Assembly: GCF_018691265.1 (NCBI RefSeq)
Contig: NW_024881313.1
Location: 19,275,518-19,339,517 of the forward strand
DNA: 64,000 nt
Direction: 5' to 3'
DNA from: Tyto alba
Taxonomy: Eukaryota > Chordata > Aves > Strigiformes > Tytonidae
Part shown: positions 15,101-26,944 of the stretch, one piece after another
How positions within the stretch are numbered: the first letter of the stretch is position 1
Layout: every line of letters starts with the position of its first letter
Program-made: the position numbers and the translations under genes
Notes under the pieces: model-generated
What the model was told of the DNA's origin: nothing
The model's input: only the letters and a program-made list of their open reading frames with translations
Database searches by the model: none

Positions 15101-18100
15101 GAAGAAATGCATGCCCCTGCTGTCAAAACACTATTATAAAACATTCAAAATCTAAAACTAGAAATTCTGCATATGCTGAATTATCTACGGCTGAAGTATC
15201 AACACAGAGCTAGACAATCCCCAAGATTTTTCTGTTTCAGATTTGGATGGAAATCTAAATTCAGGAACAGCCTTCTTTTCACTGTCAAAAATAACCCAAT
15301 TCAGCTAAGTAACTATGTAATCATAACTTCTATGTACTGTTAATAGAGAAACACTTATAAGAGACCATAAACTTCCATGAAGTTATTAAAATTCAATTAT
15401 TTCTTAATGTAGGAGAGGACAACCTCAAAACCAATTTCATACTACTTGGTGCCAAATGCATTCTGTTTCAAACAGCTGCCAAAACAATAAACATCCTCAT
15501 CCTGCAAACTCAAGTATATGCTATCCTAAAACTAAGTTAATGAAAGATCACAGCCAAAATGGCTTCAAGATAAAAAAGGCAGCATCAGATTTCCAGGAAA
15601 ACACCTATGTGCCAACTGAAAACACTGGCAATTTCACAGAAAAGTAGAAAGTTGGACCAGTCCTGCTAAACCTAACTGGCCACAAAACTGGCTACATAAC
15701 CCTGCCAGGAACCAACACGGAACCAGAACTTGCCAGAGCTGCAGAATCCCTTTTGTAGAACAAGTGGATTTCCTGGAGTGGTGCCACTTAAGTATTCCAC
15801 ACTCTCTCTCTTTTCTACACGCTTCTATTATTTTTCTTGGCTGTATAGAGTCACTAGAAATCATACCAAGAAAATAAAGTATTACATATAATCTTCATCT
15901 CTCATGTATCTGGTTTATGAAAGCACTGGAGAAATAGAGGGCTCTCTTTCAAGCCTCATATTTATATGGAAAAAACCCCTTCCAGTATTTCCATGCTTGA
16001 TTTAAATTGAAAATGCCAAACAATGTACCATTTGCTAACTGATATCCAAAAAATTGTATCAGACACATTTTCAAACAGCATGGTTTAATATACACATATA
16101 GGCCTAAAACATGTAAGAAACCCTGTTATTATATACAAAATGTACCGACAGATGAACATTTACTTTTTTCTGTTTGATTTCCATACAAAAGTAAATACTT
16201 AAAACCCCCTTGACTTTACTCTGTTCCTTTATAAATTAAGAAAACTAATCCAGATGTCTAAGAGACTTAGAAAAACAGCAGAAAGGATCAAAATATCTTG
16301 CTTAAACAGTATTCCTGAATGTAATTCAATTAATCAAAACCAGTTTTATATAATGACCTGCCATTAAATACTTAATTAGGTGCAATTGCATAGAACCCCC
16401 TTTATTCAAATTGCCCAATTATTAGTTTTAACACTCAAAGCAAGACTTTCATCTAGAAGTGTATGGTTTGGACTTTTGTATGGGCTGAGTTCTCATATCC
16501 TTCCCACAAAAATAAGAACCCAAATTTGAAAAAAAGTTATAGCAACTCTAATGCAAATAGCATCATACCTATACACTTTGCAAATTTCAACTGATATTTA
16601 ACCACTTAGTACTACCTAGGGTCATTCACACAAATAATAATTTAAGTCTCCTCTCACACACAGGCCCTTCATCTGCTTTGGCTGGTACCACTACAAAAGA
16701 ATCTGTTTCACCCTTCATACTTACTGTATTTTTTTCAGTCAAATGTAAACCCAGAATAACAGAAATTACAACATGTAGTGACACTGATGCATTTGTTCAG
16801 CAAGTTCAGAAACAGTAAGCTTGGAAATAAATTTACCCTTTCAAGAAGTAATACAAGGGTTTTGGTTAATTCCTCCAAACTACACCAGATACAAACATGA
16901 TATATGCTCTCAAGCCTTCATATGCACAACAGCTATCTACTGGATACAACTTTACAGTATTCTGATAATCTTCTAAGGCTGCATTCCCAACATTGCAATT
17001 CTTTTAAGTATTTTGTTGTGTTGTAAATGACACTTTCGCAGGTAGCCAGTCATAGGACATCACATCTGGCATTACAATTTATTAATCATTGCAGAATATT
17101 ACCATTCACAAGACATTTATTATTAATAACAGAGTTAGATAACATTCAGTAAAGATTTGTTATATACATACACGCACCTACATGTGACAAATGGCTAAGT
17201 GAAGGACCATGGTGTAGGCTAAGTTTCAGGAACCAGTCTACATTCTGTGGAAATATGGAAATTGTCTACATGTAGATAGTTTCCCATCACTTCAGAAATC
17301 TGACTACTAGAAAAGGAGAGTATTACTATTACAGCTACATATACAATATACAATGTCTAATACCCTCTTTTTATTCCACAAATACTCCAAAAGCTGCAGT
17401 TCCATACAAAGATATATTTTACTCTTAACAATCTGTCTAGGAAATAAGGAAAATGCATCCCTACAACAGGGAGTTAGGATTATTCACTGTAACAATGTAG
17501 GTACCTATTTCACTATGTCATGTATTTTTACATATTATACAAATATAAAACATATATACATATTCAAGTAAAAATTAGTAGAAAAAATGATGCACTGCCA
17601 GCTGTAAGTATGTTCTAAGTGAATGAATGATACTAAATGGATTCTACTCTGTAAGCAAAACCTTTTAATATTACTCAGCTCACTGGAAAATTTAAGATAA
17701 GTTTTCACCTGATGTTTTTATGAGGATGCTCTCTGTTGTAGAGTATAACAGAAGGGCTGCTAATGCTTATGCAGGCTGAAGTATTTGAAGGATTGTAGTT
17801 ACAATTAAAATTATTATGGTGACTCTCTTCAGTTATATAATTTTTTGCTGAAACCTGTACTTTGAAGTAACAAGGCCCAGGGTACTTTACAAAGGAGATC
17901 AATAGCCCTAGCTCAGTTTTTTTTATGTGGGGAAGCCAAGTCACTGTCTACAGGACTTGCTAAAGGTCACCCAGGCCTTAACAATACAGCAAATTCAGTT
18001 CCAGGGTTCCTTGTACCAGATCAAAAACTCACCTGGGCACATGATCTAGTATGAACTCTTTATGCTAGTTTTCAGATTTAGAAAATATTATACCAATCTC

Positions 18101-18941
18101 ATATATGGATCATGTGTCAGCTATCCATCTAACTGTACGCAATAAAACCCAAGTCTGCATGCATGCCTATGATATACCTTGGCTAATTTGACTATCATTC
18201 TACCCATGTGCATGATCAGATACCATGTGCAGCTGGGTTTTGTCAGTGGAAGACTGAGCACATATTACTGAAGCCAAAATCACGGCCTTCCCAGAGGCAG
18301 CTGTCTGGCCTGAAGCAGGGCCATGGATCCGTAATTTCCATCGCATCGTGGTCCCGGATACCTGGTGCCACTCAGCATGCCATGAATACTTTCGGACACT
18401 GCTCAGTTTACAGCCCAAACGAATCTCTAGCCAAAACTCAGCTGCTACTGCCCTTTACACCCCACGCAGACCCTGACAGCACACCCGTGTGACAGCCCCC
18501 GGCCCCCTTTAACACCATCCCCACCACTATAGTCACTTCCCTGCCCCCGCAGAGCGGGAGGTTGTGCCTCCGGGGCTTGGGGTGCTCTCCCACCCCACAG
18601 CTTCCTTCCACACAGTGCTTGTGCAATGGGCGGGGGGGGCGGGAGGGGGAGCGACATGCCCTGCTGGGGATGGGGCTGCGGGAGGAGAGGGGCCATCTTA
18701 GCTCGCCCCATAGAGAAGATGTCGCCCTCCACTGCCTCCCCTCAGAGGTCGGGGTCCCATCGACAAGATGGCGCCCTCAGAAGTGGGGAGACGGATGAGG
18801 AGGCGGGCGGGGACACAGAGGGGCTGCGGCGCCAGCGAGCACCGAGGGACGCGTTAGTGGCGGCCGCTCGCCGGTACCTTTCAGGGCCTGGTGCATCCCC
18901 CCTATGCCACTGTAGAGCTCCAATACCCGCAGCGGCGCCAT
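1..18941 (-). CDS. TRDMT1: tRNA (cytosine-38-C5) methyltransferase TRDMT1/DNMT2, partial (exons 1-8, 3' end outside window)
   Basis: Coding exons on the minus strand: 18941-18878, 10497-10388, 8796-8720, 7254-7183, 3461-3396, 1860-1791, 763-680 and 182 to below 1. All introns are GT-AG, phases join cleanly and no stop interrupts the first 241 residues. Visible motifs: the SAM-binding LELYSGIGG (residues 7-15), the catalytic PPCQPFT with Cys79, ENVKGFE with Glu119, and RLRYFLIA (160-167). Residue numbering agrees with human DNMT2 (391 residues). The family methylates C38 of tRNA-Asp and some other tRNAs using a DNA-methyltransferase fold. The target-recognition part, including the family's CFT motif, is left of the window. 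The ATG at 18941 is chosen because MAPLRVLELYSG aligns with the human N-terminus and lies in a CpG island. Intron 1 is 8.4 kb. The gene diverges from VIM. Known from the family: activity and synteny. Inferred: that the unseen 3' part is intact. Confidence 0.97.
680..763 (-). CDS. TRDMT1: TRDMT1 exon 7
   Basis: Encodes 28 residues starting LGIPNSRLRYFLIAKLHQ, containing the motif VIII arginines R160 and R162. The acceptor is CTTACAG and the donor CAG|GTGAGT. Confidence 0.95.
1576..1716. repeat. 141-bp duplicated segment, copy A (TRDMT1 intron 6)
   Basis: Matches 1857-1997 without gaps, with about 11 differences counted by eye. The copy includes the CTGCCAG splice-acceptor sequence of exon 6, here stranded inside the next intron. 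Flanking bases on both sides are unrelated. Confidence 0.9.
1791..1860 (-). CDS. TRDMT1: TRDMT1 exon 6
   Basis: Encodes NELLRTLETCGFKYQEF and then LLSPTC. The acceptor is CTGCCAG and the donor TGT|GTGAGT. The acceptor lies inside a 141-bp segment that is duplicated downstream in intron 6 (see repeats). Confidence 0.94.
1857..1997. repeat. 141-bp duplicated segment, copy B (spans exon 6 acceptor)
   Basis: Covers the first four bases of TRDMT1 exon 6, its acceptor and the upstream intron (gene orientation is minus). It is the counterpart of copy A, offset by 281 bp. It is probably the original, because it contains the functional acceptor. Confidence 0.9.
3396..3461 (-). CDS. TRDMT1: TRDMT1 exon 5 (ENV motif)
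   Basis: Encodes LQNLPKYLLLENVKGFE and a short SSSAR tail. Glu119 of ENV is the motif VI residue that binds the target cytosine. It is 66 nt, with acceptor TTGTAG and donor GAG|GTAAAG. Confidence 0.95.
7183..7254 (-). CDS. TRDMT1: TRDMT1 exon 4
   Basis: Encodes IGLQGDVSDPRTKS and then LYILDILPR, matching the human segment that follows the catalytic loop. It is 72 nt, with acceptor TTCTTAG and donor GAG|GTAAAA. Confidence 0.95.
8720..8796 (-). CDS. TRDMT1: TRDMT1 exon 3 (catalytic Cys motif)
   Basis: Begins GITLKEFDRLSFD and ends PPCQPFT, so it carries the motif IV cysteine (Cys79) that attacks cytosine C6. The acceptor is ATTCAG and the donor AAG|GTAGAT. Confidence 0.96.
10388..10497 (-). 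CDS. TRDMT1: TRDMT1 exon 2
   Basis: Encodes residues 22-58, ESCASAEVVAAVDVNT followed by the segment ending AKTIE. The acceptor is TTTTAG and the donor GAG|GTGAGT. VVAAVDVN is methyltransferase motif II, which contacts the SAM ribose in this family. Confidence 0.96.
14968..15017. repeat. Compound TA/CA dinucleotide microsatellite
   Basis: Short TA runs flank an ACACACAC stretch. Confidence 0.85.
17872..18030 (-). mobile_element. MIR-type SINE remnant
   Basis: Reads in the order expected for reverse-complement MIR: a 'ggtactttacaaagga' block, a decayed poly-pyrimidine/GGGGAA block, then 'acttgctaaaggtcaccca' and a degenerate 'ttccagggttcc'. Recognised by eye from the conserved MIR core. Heavily diverged. 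Confidence 0.55.
18690..18775. promoter_or_regulatory. YY1-like sites in TRDMT1 intron 1
   Basis: Two AAGATGGC cores in opposite orientation: CAAGATGGCG at 18764-18773 on the plus strand, and GCCATCTTAG at 18692-18701, which reads CTAAGATGGC on the minus strand. An imperfect AAGATGTCGCC lies between them near 18715. YY1 sites just inside the transcribed region are typical of CpG-island promoters. Binding is inferred. Confidence 0.5.
18878..18941 (-). CDS. TRDMT1: TRDMT1 exon 1, coding part
   Basis: Encodes residues 1-21 plus the first base of Glu22, ending at the donor AAAG|GTACCG. It contains the SAM-binding loop LELYSGIGG. The 5' UTR continues upstream into the CpG island; its start is not determined. 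Confidence 0.95.
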
Positions 18942-21900
18942 TCTCCGGCCGCCGGCGCCCGGCCCGGCCCTCCCGGCAGCCTCCCCGAGCACCGCCCGCC
19001 CGTTCCGCCGCTCTTTCGTTCCCACCTACTCGGCCTCATCAGAGCCGACAGCTGCTTGCCAGCCCCCACCCGCTGCACAGCTCCGGAGCAGCGACGTAAT
19101 TCGGCGTTGCTAATTGCCCCTTAAACCCCAAAGTGGGCTTAGGCCCGGAGGATGAAGCCACCCGCTGGCATGACTGGTTCCACTGCCCCCCGGGGCAGAC
19201 GTGGGGCTAATGGCAGACACGGGGCCAATACTGGCTCTGCCACCTGTACCCTCCCGGGAGTCGGGGCTGGCGTGAAGGCCTTTCTCTCCACCATCAGTGC
19301 CCGTGGGGTCAACGTCTCCTCCTGACTGCGGGTTCCTTACAGAGGCATCAGTGAAATCCTCAACCCCATCGCCCTTCCTCGGCTCCTGTGCCACCACAGG
19401 GTGCCCAGCACTCATGGGGGAGGTGGAGGCTATGCCTGACAGCATTAGGTCAGCAGGGAAGGGCAGGCTGGAGGCCAAAATTTGGTGGCTTGTATCTGCC
19501 CAGGGCACAGGGAGAGAAAAGGGACATGAGGTGGCAAAAGGGGCTTATCCCTGTGCAAGGGTGTGCATGCTGGCCTGCTGTCCCCCTGGGAAGTTGATAA
19601 AAATGGCTCTCAGCAGTTTTGTGGGCCTAAGCATCCCATGATTTCAGCATGCAGTGATGTTTCTGAGAACATTTCAAAGCCTGCACTGCTGGTGGAACAG
19701 GAAGGAAGGAAATCACTGATGAAACTGTTCTAATTTGCCCCAACACTATGAAATTGCCATTGCTAAATTGAAAAGGAAGAGGTGACTTTAAAGACATTGT
19801 TGCCCATTAAAAGTAGTTTGTTTTTAAAACAAATACTAGACAGATGCATTTAGACACATATATAACAGAGTAAATATCTTGCATACTATTATGTGGGTTA
19901 CCCATCACATACAAGTAATCATTCAGCTACGCCTCAGTTTGCACATTTAGATTCTAAAGTAAAGATGAAACATTAAAAAAAAAAAAAAATCCCACAACAA
20001 AAAAAACAAAACACCCTAAACATGTTTCTCTAATAATTTCTTGAGACTCTTAGAAACCCATCAAAAATAAGGTGGATTTAAGGAATATTTATTTTTCCTT
20101 AGAAGCTGCTTCATACAGCCTGTTGTAATAGCAGCTCCTACCTCTTGCCTTTCAGTGGAGGAAGAATTTTTAGCTGAAACTGGAAGGCAAAAAAGAGAAA
20201 TCTGCTGCCTTTCAACACACTTCCTCAGAATATGGGACACATCAGCTGTGGAAAACAGTGGAATTAGAAATAAAATTTCAAAGTAAGAATATTGGTCCTT
20301 GCCAGATTTTTTGAAACAGTTGTCATTCACCTGTGAATGTTCATCATCAGAGCCTGGGGATGCTGCTTTATTTGCCAGCCGTGGAAATATGCAAGTGACT
20401 AAAACACAACGTCCAAGGTCTACTTCTAGGATTTCTGAAAGGAACTGCAGCAGCTGAGGTACCAGAGGAGAGCAGCACACATTGCAACCAGTGATGAGGC
20501 AGGTTGCCTGCACAGATGGCTGATGGAGGAAGGAGAAGGGAGGGTGAATCACATGGCATAACAAACCCAAGAATGTGCCGGCTGGAGAAAACAGTCATGG
20601 GACAAAGATGGTGAATGCTCTGAAGAAGAGGGTTCAAGATGATGAAGGTGGCTATAAAGAGCAAGGCAGTTATCAGCTAAGAAGATAAACTTCAGTAGGA
20701 CCCCTTGAAAATACAGATGCAAGGTAAAGGTGAACAAAAAGGCAGGTTTTAGACTACTGGAATTAGTAAAGCTGATGAATGAGTTTAAGCTTCTTGTATT
20801 AGTATTTCAGCAACCTATACATCACAGCAGTGCTAGATACTGTGATGAATAGGAGCTGCAGGAAGCCAGGAGCAGATCATTTATTTGGAGTTCCTCAGTA
20901 CTTGGAGCATTTAAAGCTACAGAGAAGCAATATTTCCTTATATCAGACAGGGAGACATAGCTGAGCCTTGCTTTTCCCTCTCCTTTCCCTGACTCCAAGG
21001 TATTCTTGCCATTCACACAAGAGAAAGGTGGAGTTTGATGGTGAAAGCAGCAGAGATAGCTCTGCTGTACTGGTGGCAGTAGAACACTCCCTGCTCAGGG
21101 GAAATCCTCCACCTACCTCCTCCACCAATGTCGTAAACTGGAGAATCTGATCAACACACCTCCACTCTGGCAACAAAGAAATTCATAAATGAGGATGGGA
21201 TTTTATTAGCTTCTTGTAAAAAAACGGGAAACACCAAAATTTCCCTAGTACTCATTTTTAAACAACTGCCAGTAGTCAGTTTTATAATTCTGTCTAATTT
21301 GTCTGCCCTAACCTGGGTCTCATTATTAATTGACAGCTGTGAAAAGGACCAAAATGAAAACAAGGAATCTGGAAAACAGTTACTTTTAGTGCTCTTCCCT
21401 TTATAAAAGTAAAGTCAGCGTAATAATACCCATACTTTTTGAAACAGACCTTACATGATAGTAGTTAAGGTATCCTGCTTATTTCACAGACTGAGGCAAT
21501 GGCCAAGAAGTGCCAAGATCTATGGCCACTCATATCTTTCTTCTTGCAGAAAAGCTGAATGATTGCAGAGAGAGGATGAGCCTTGTGAAAACAATTGTTC
21601 ATACTTTACTCAGAAAATCTTGCCAACACATGCTACCACTGCCATAGGGCAGGTTAAACAGTCGCTTGCTCTTTTTCTTGTGACCCCAAAGCAGTCACAT
21701 GTCTGCAAAATTTCCCAGCTGGAAAGTCTGTCTGACTTACTGAAATCTAGATATTGTGACAGCTCCTTCTTTCCCCTCAGTGCATATAGGATGAATAGAA
21801 TTCCTGTAAATCTCAATGAATGTTTCATTTGATTAACAGAGGAGATTAATAACAGCATGGAAGTCCAGTGTCCACCTCTGGACTCGTAACATTTTTTAGG

Positions 21901-22846
21901 ACACATACATGGGCTGTTTCATATATCAGTTATGGCTCAGTAATACAGCTGGCTTCCAATAACAATTGATAGGCTTTTCTAAAAATATGTTAGTTTATTC
22001 TAAATGAGCGCATCTATAGAACTATGATAATGGATTGATGAAGCAGCTATTTTCTTGGCTCTAATATATTTATAGTAAAATATATTTTAAGCAAACTGAT
22101 TATTTAGTGACATTTTTAAAGCCATTGACATAAGCATGTGATATCAGCATTTTCATTGAGACAACTTTTGAAAACTTCTGCCTCCTAGCAACTAGCAGCA
22201 TTTCCTCAAAGTAGAAGTTTCCAAAGTTTGCCCACATCTCTGATGAGTGGTATGATACAGGTAATCGTGCTAGATCTGAAACTGTTGCACTGGTAACCAA
22301 TAAACACATCCAGTGAAACAGCTACATGTGGTTAAGAGGAACATGCAAACGAAACCACTGCGATATTTTCTCTTAAAATGCTTTAGAATTGTTTAAACTG
22401 TTACAATTATCAATGCTGCCAAACATCACAGAAACATGCAAAAAACACTGCTTTAAGATTCTGCATTGTATTTGGCAACTGAAAGGTAAAATTACAAACT
22501 GTGACTGGACCACGTATACTTGTCCTCATAGTGAGAAGAAAAGATTTTCACAGTTGTGCTTCTGTAATTCACACCAGCAACAAATGCACACAACAAACAC
22601 GCACAAAGCATTTTATAGGCATCTCAAGTCTTCTGCAGTTACACGTTAACTCTTCTCCCTGTCCTGCCATCTGCAGCAGAGCAAAGACTGGTGTGCCAGC
22701 AAGGCCTCTACCTGCATCCGGCTGTGAGCAGGAGGTTGCCAGCCTGCAGTGCATCTCAGTTTTATCGATGCCACAGTACCGCAGCAGTTCAAATTGGTTG
22801 AAGTTTTCTTGGAATGTAACCCCTCGACATAAGGCTAGGCAACGGA

Positions 22847-22926
22847 AGCTAATAGACCTGTTGCTGTGAAGTGTTTGTGAAGTAGTTGTGAAGTAGCTAA
22901 TAAGCTTGTAGCTGTCAAGTGTTTGT
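22847..22926. repeat. Two imperfect 32-bp direct repeats
   Basis: Units at 22847-22878 and 22895-22926 share agctaata at the start and aagtgtttgt at the end with a few changes. They are separated by a 16-base spacer related to the unit ends. Confidence 0.75.
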
Positions 22927-23893
22927 CCATACTCAGAAAGTGGAAAGCAAAAATCTCCCTCCACTGATACACCAGATATTTAAAAGTGCATTCACAGTGA
23001 TCAGCCAAAACTTTGGCACAGGCAAATATTAATGTTGATGGCTGGACAAGAAACAATGCTTCTTGTGTCAAAATGGCCAGTATAACCTACTAAATATTTA
23101 AGTGAGGATCAGGAAGAGTATACAGACATCTCAGCTGTCTAGAAGGGAAGCTCATGTTCTGGGTCAGAAATCAGTGTGGCTAGGAAAGAATGTGAGGCGT
23201 GTCATACCCTTGCAATGCAATCACTGAATTGAAAAAATTCAGTGCCTAGCACAAATTATTGTTTCTATAACCATTGGCCCAGTAGGTTACTAATAAAACT
23301 AAAAACCTTTTGCAGTTTATCAAAATCGATCTGTACTGGATGTAATGTTTCAGGAGGGAATTTATCAGACTTGCTTTCTGCTGAAGTGATGCTCAGTAGA
23401 GGCAGCTGTCAGCCACAGACGTGGCATTTCTGGGAAGCCTGCTGGGTGATGCCAGTATGGCTAACAAAACCTGTGATTATCATTCATAATGCCATGCATC
23501 TGTAAGACTAGAAATGAAACCAACATGAAACCAGGTTTGTTAGCCTCCCCCAACACGTTTCTAAGAACTCTATACAGGGGAAATTTATGTAGCTGAAATT
23601 ATTTGAAAGAGTCATCAGACACAAACATTTTTAACCTTTCTCTTTTCAAATACATTAATCGCTCCATCGCAGGATTTTATTTTCAGGTTCTGGAGCTATG
23701 CATATACTCTGCAGGGAATAAGAAATAAAAAGACATTGCATCTCTAATTAAATCTTTACTTTTATCTGGCCTGTTTGTTATGTTTGGCCTGCAGTGGTCA
23801 CCCTGGCTGGATGAGATGCATGTGCTTACATAATGTTATTGACTTTCTTCTTGTACTTACACATTCCAGTGCTTGACCAAAAAAATAAATGAC

Positions 23894-23924
<31 letters not shown>

Positions 23925-23950
23925 TAGTAGCCAAACAAACAAACAAACAA
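23894..23950. repeat. Poly-A run and CAAA microsatellite
   Basis: A run of 28 A at 23894-23921 is followed by CAAA repeats at about 23932-23950. It could be the tail of an old retroposed sequence, but no element body is recognised. Confidence 0.85.
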
Positions 23951-26921
23951 AAAACCAAACCATAACAAAACAAAACCTTTGCTGGACTGAACAAAACAGA
24001 CTCTGAGCTCTATAAGACCCGCTGCAGTCAGCCAAAAGATTGCTGCTGCAAGGAATGTGTTTTGAATCAGACCCTTGAAGGGTCACAGGAAACGGGTGAC
24101 AGCAGGCACGGAGCCAGGCGTTGTTAAAGGGGGGATCAGTTCAAGCAGCTCAGCAGGATGAGGTAATGGCGTGGGAGATCCCAGCTCCCTTTCAAGGGCA
24201 GAAGGAGACAACGTGGTGCCTGCTGCTCTTTTGGGGGGAGTGGGTATGAGGGAAAGGAGAGATAAAGAGCGCAGATGTTGAACCTGGATATGCCTCTTAG
24301 CTTTTTGCTTAATACAGGAACTTTCACCTCCAGCATCCCCGTATGATTTGCACAGTCTGTAGCGTGCAAACTGAGAAAGACTTGTATGTTGATCATGCTT
24401 TTTGCTTGCAAGGCCATCTCGTACCACCTAAAGCTTTTCTGTGCCACAGACTTGTTTCTTAAGGAGTTCGGACCCTGCCCAAACTTTTTTTTTACATTCA
24501 GTCCCATGTGATGAGTTTAGTTTTTGACTGAGACTGCAGTTAGCACGGGAAATGAGATTTTTTTTTTTATGCTGGCCACCGTGGTGGTAGGATTTCAGTA
24601 GTAGGGTGTTTCCTCCAGAGAGAAAGAAAATCTTTAATGCAGACACAGCAGAGCTGTAACTGTGGCCATGCTGAATTGTCTTGAAATTAGATAAACCAGA
24701 ACTGCACACAGTAAGTACCGTAAAATCTGCCCAAGAAGCTGAGTGTTTGGTGCCTAGGCAGCACAGAGGTGTCTGCCACCCTGGCTATATTGTTGGCACT
24801 TTGCAAATGAGTTACATTAAAGCTCATTTAAAGCTATTTGAAATCATTTATGAACTGTAATTACAGAAGTGATTGCACTGTAAATATTCTCTTTCTCACT
24901 TTGGATGTGTCTACAAACATCTGTCAAGCATACAAATATACTAAAGCTTAGTGTCTGGGACATAGCTATTTTCTACCAGAAAGTCTCTTGGAAAATAGTT
25001 TATAGAAAAGCATAGATTTCAAGAAGCCATGAGATTTTGTAAGTATAAACTGAAATTAAGGATAAACTAAAAAGTTACTTTGCAAAAAATCACAGCTAAA
25101 ATATATGAGTGTCATTTTTGGCTGCTAGGTCTTTTGGAGTCCCTTCCCCCAATTAAGTATTGCCTCAAGTAAGAACAAAAAGCCTTGGGTTTTCCTAAAG
25201 TTGCAAAAAACCTTTTTTTGAAAAAGGTCTATGAATTGAAAATGTTATTTTTGCTGAGATGGTCTGAAGAGAGAAGCTCCAATAAGCCTAACCTAAATGG
25301 GTTAAGAAAGCCTAAAATGGTTATTTCTGAAGAAGAGAAATCTTCTTGCACAAGACATATTCCAGTATGGACTGGCAGTGTCAGTATCCAGCTGTGGGGA
25401 GCTGGGCTGATTTAAAACTCCAGCAAACATGTTTCACAGAATTTATAAGTGAAATACAATGGGAAGTTGTTGGAATCATTTATTGGGAACCCTGCATGTC
25501 AGATGAAGTCCCTGAGGATGTCTTCATTGCAGTTACAGTGCCAAGTCAGATGTAGCACTCATCTCCTATGGTATAGGACAGAGTTGTTCAGAAACTAACA
25601 CAATTAAACTCAAGTAATTAACTAACCTACACTGTGCATAATTCCCATTGTCATTACCAGTCCAGGCATCATGTATATTGTAGTATAATAGTACTGTGTC
25701 CCTTATCTGCAGGATATATCTCAAGTTTTCTCTCGATAGCACAGAAGTTGATTATTTTCGGAATACAACTCTATTACAGTGGCATTATTACCACGTTCAG
25801 GATAAATCATTCCTCTGTCTTTAAAAGATCCTGACACTTGATTTGCACATTGTTGCATCCTGGTGTGTTTCAGATTTGGTAACTTCCATGTCACAAAGTT
25901 TATGGGAGATGCCCGATCCATGTCAAATAAACAGCCACAAACATTGTCAAAAGTCTTAAGAATCAGCAAAACTAAAGCATCTACAAAGCTCCTAAATAGT
26001 TGCTAGGCCCTTCCTCCTGTCATCCTACACAAGCTCCCTCCCACCCAATGACCAAATGCAGGACCAAATTCTCAAGGAAAATTTCAGGCAGATAGTGAAT
26101 TTATCTTTGTAATGGGAAGTAGGACAGTAGGACACCCTTCCACCTGAAAAAATACAGATGCCTCCACTCTTCGAGGTATTTGCAGTCTTCATTCTCCAGC
26201 CATATACACCATCTGCCCTGCACATATTTAATAAGTTTTCCACTCTATTCGCTGTAGCCCACAATATTTTATGCATATTATCAGCTTAAATCTGGATCAT
26301 CTTCCCTCCTCAATACCACCTGGACAGAATATATTTATGCTTAAAAATTAGGCACAGAGCTGGTGTGTAAAAACAGTCTTGTCTTCTTAGGAACTCAAGT
26401 CTTTTCAGCTTTGGGGTGTGTGCACCACCGCCTCTTCCCTTTGTAAGGAGCCAACTAATCCCAGAATGGCTAACACAATGTACGCTCAGTTTATGAGTCT
26501 CACTGGAACCAAGGATTTGGCACAAGAACTTGGACTGAGAAATCCACTAAAGACTTGGCCGTCGAGGAGCTAGTACTGTTTCGCTTGTCCTGGGCATCTC
26601 AAAGGAAGAATGGAACAATTACTGCATGCAATTAACGATTGCATTGCCGTGTCCTGCCTCTTCCTCAGAAAGAACATCATCATTTCCTGGTATATCATGG
26701 CAAGAAAATATTATGCTATTTATGCTTTGTGTAAGTGATGGAACTAGGGGAGAGAGAAGAATGAAATCACTCCTCAGATTTAATTGTTTTTTGGCTACAG
26801 GAGCTCTTTAAGCAGTTTGCTTTAAAAAAGCTTGGCCAAAAAGAAGTAGTAAATGCCTGACTGACAGGGTTCATTAATAGCATACTAGAATCACTTCTTT
26901 TAGCTTTTTCCAAAAGAGAGA

Positions 26922-26944
26922 ATGGATGGATGGATGGATGGATG
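26922..26944. repeat. ATGG tetranucleotide microsatellite
   Basis: Nearly six uninterrupted ATGG units. Confidence 0.9.

Larger units (their letters stand above)
10498..18877 (-). other. TRDMT1: TRDMT1 intron 1
   Basis: An 8.4-kb AT-rich intron. It contains a compound (TA)/(CA) microsatellite near 14968-15017, A-runs near 12310 and 13034, and a MIR-like fragment at about 17872-18030. GC content rises sharply after about 18.5 kb, where the promoter CpG island begins. No nested gene is seen. Confidence 0.75.
18530..19130. promoter_or_regulatory. TRDMT1: CpG island, TRDMT1 promoter and first exon
   Basis: An abrupt GC- and CpG-rich block in AT-rich surroundings, spanning the TRDMT1 start codon at 18941. 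No TATA box is evident upstream (to the right) of the start, which fits a housekeeping CpG promoter. Several overlapping open frames here are artefacts of high GC content. Confidence 0.85.

Noticed and set aside
18445..19124. Overlapping open frames of 60-157 codons on both strands around the TRDMT1 start
   Set aside because: They lie in a CpG island where stop codons are rare. Only the frame encoding the DNMT2 N-terminus is supported by homology and splice sites.
22569..22964. 131-codon minus-strand open frame
   Set aside because: No known motif. It overlaps the imperfect 32-bp repeats, and an open frame of this length is plausible by chance in a 64-kb window.
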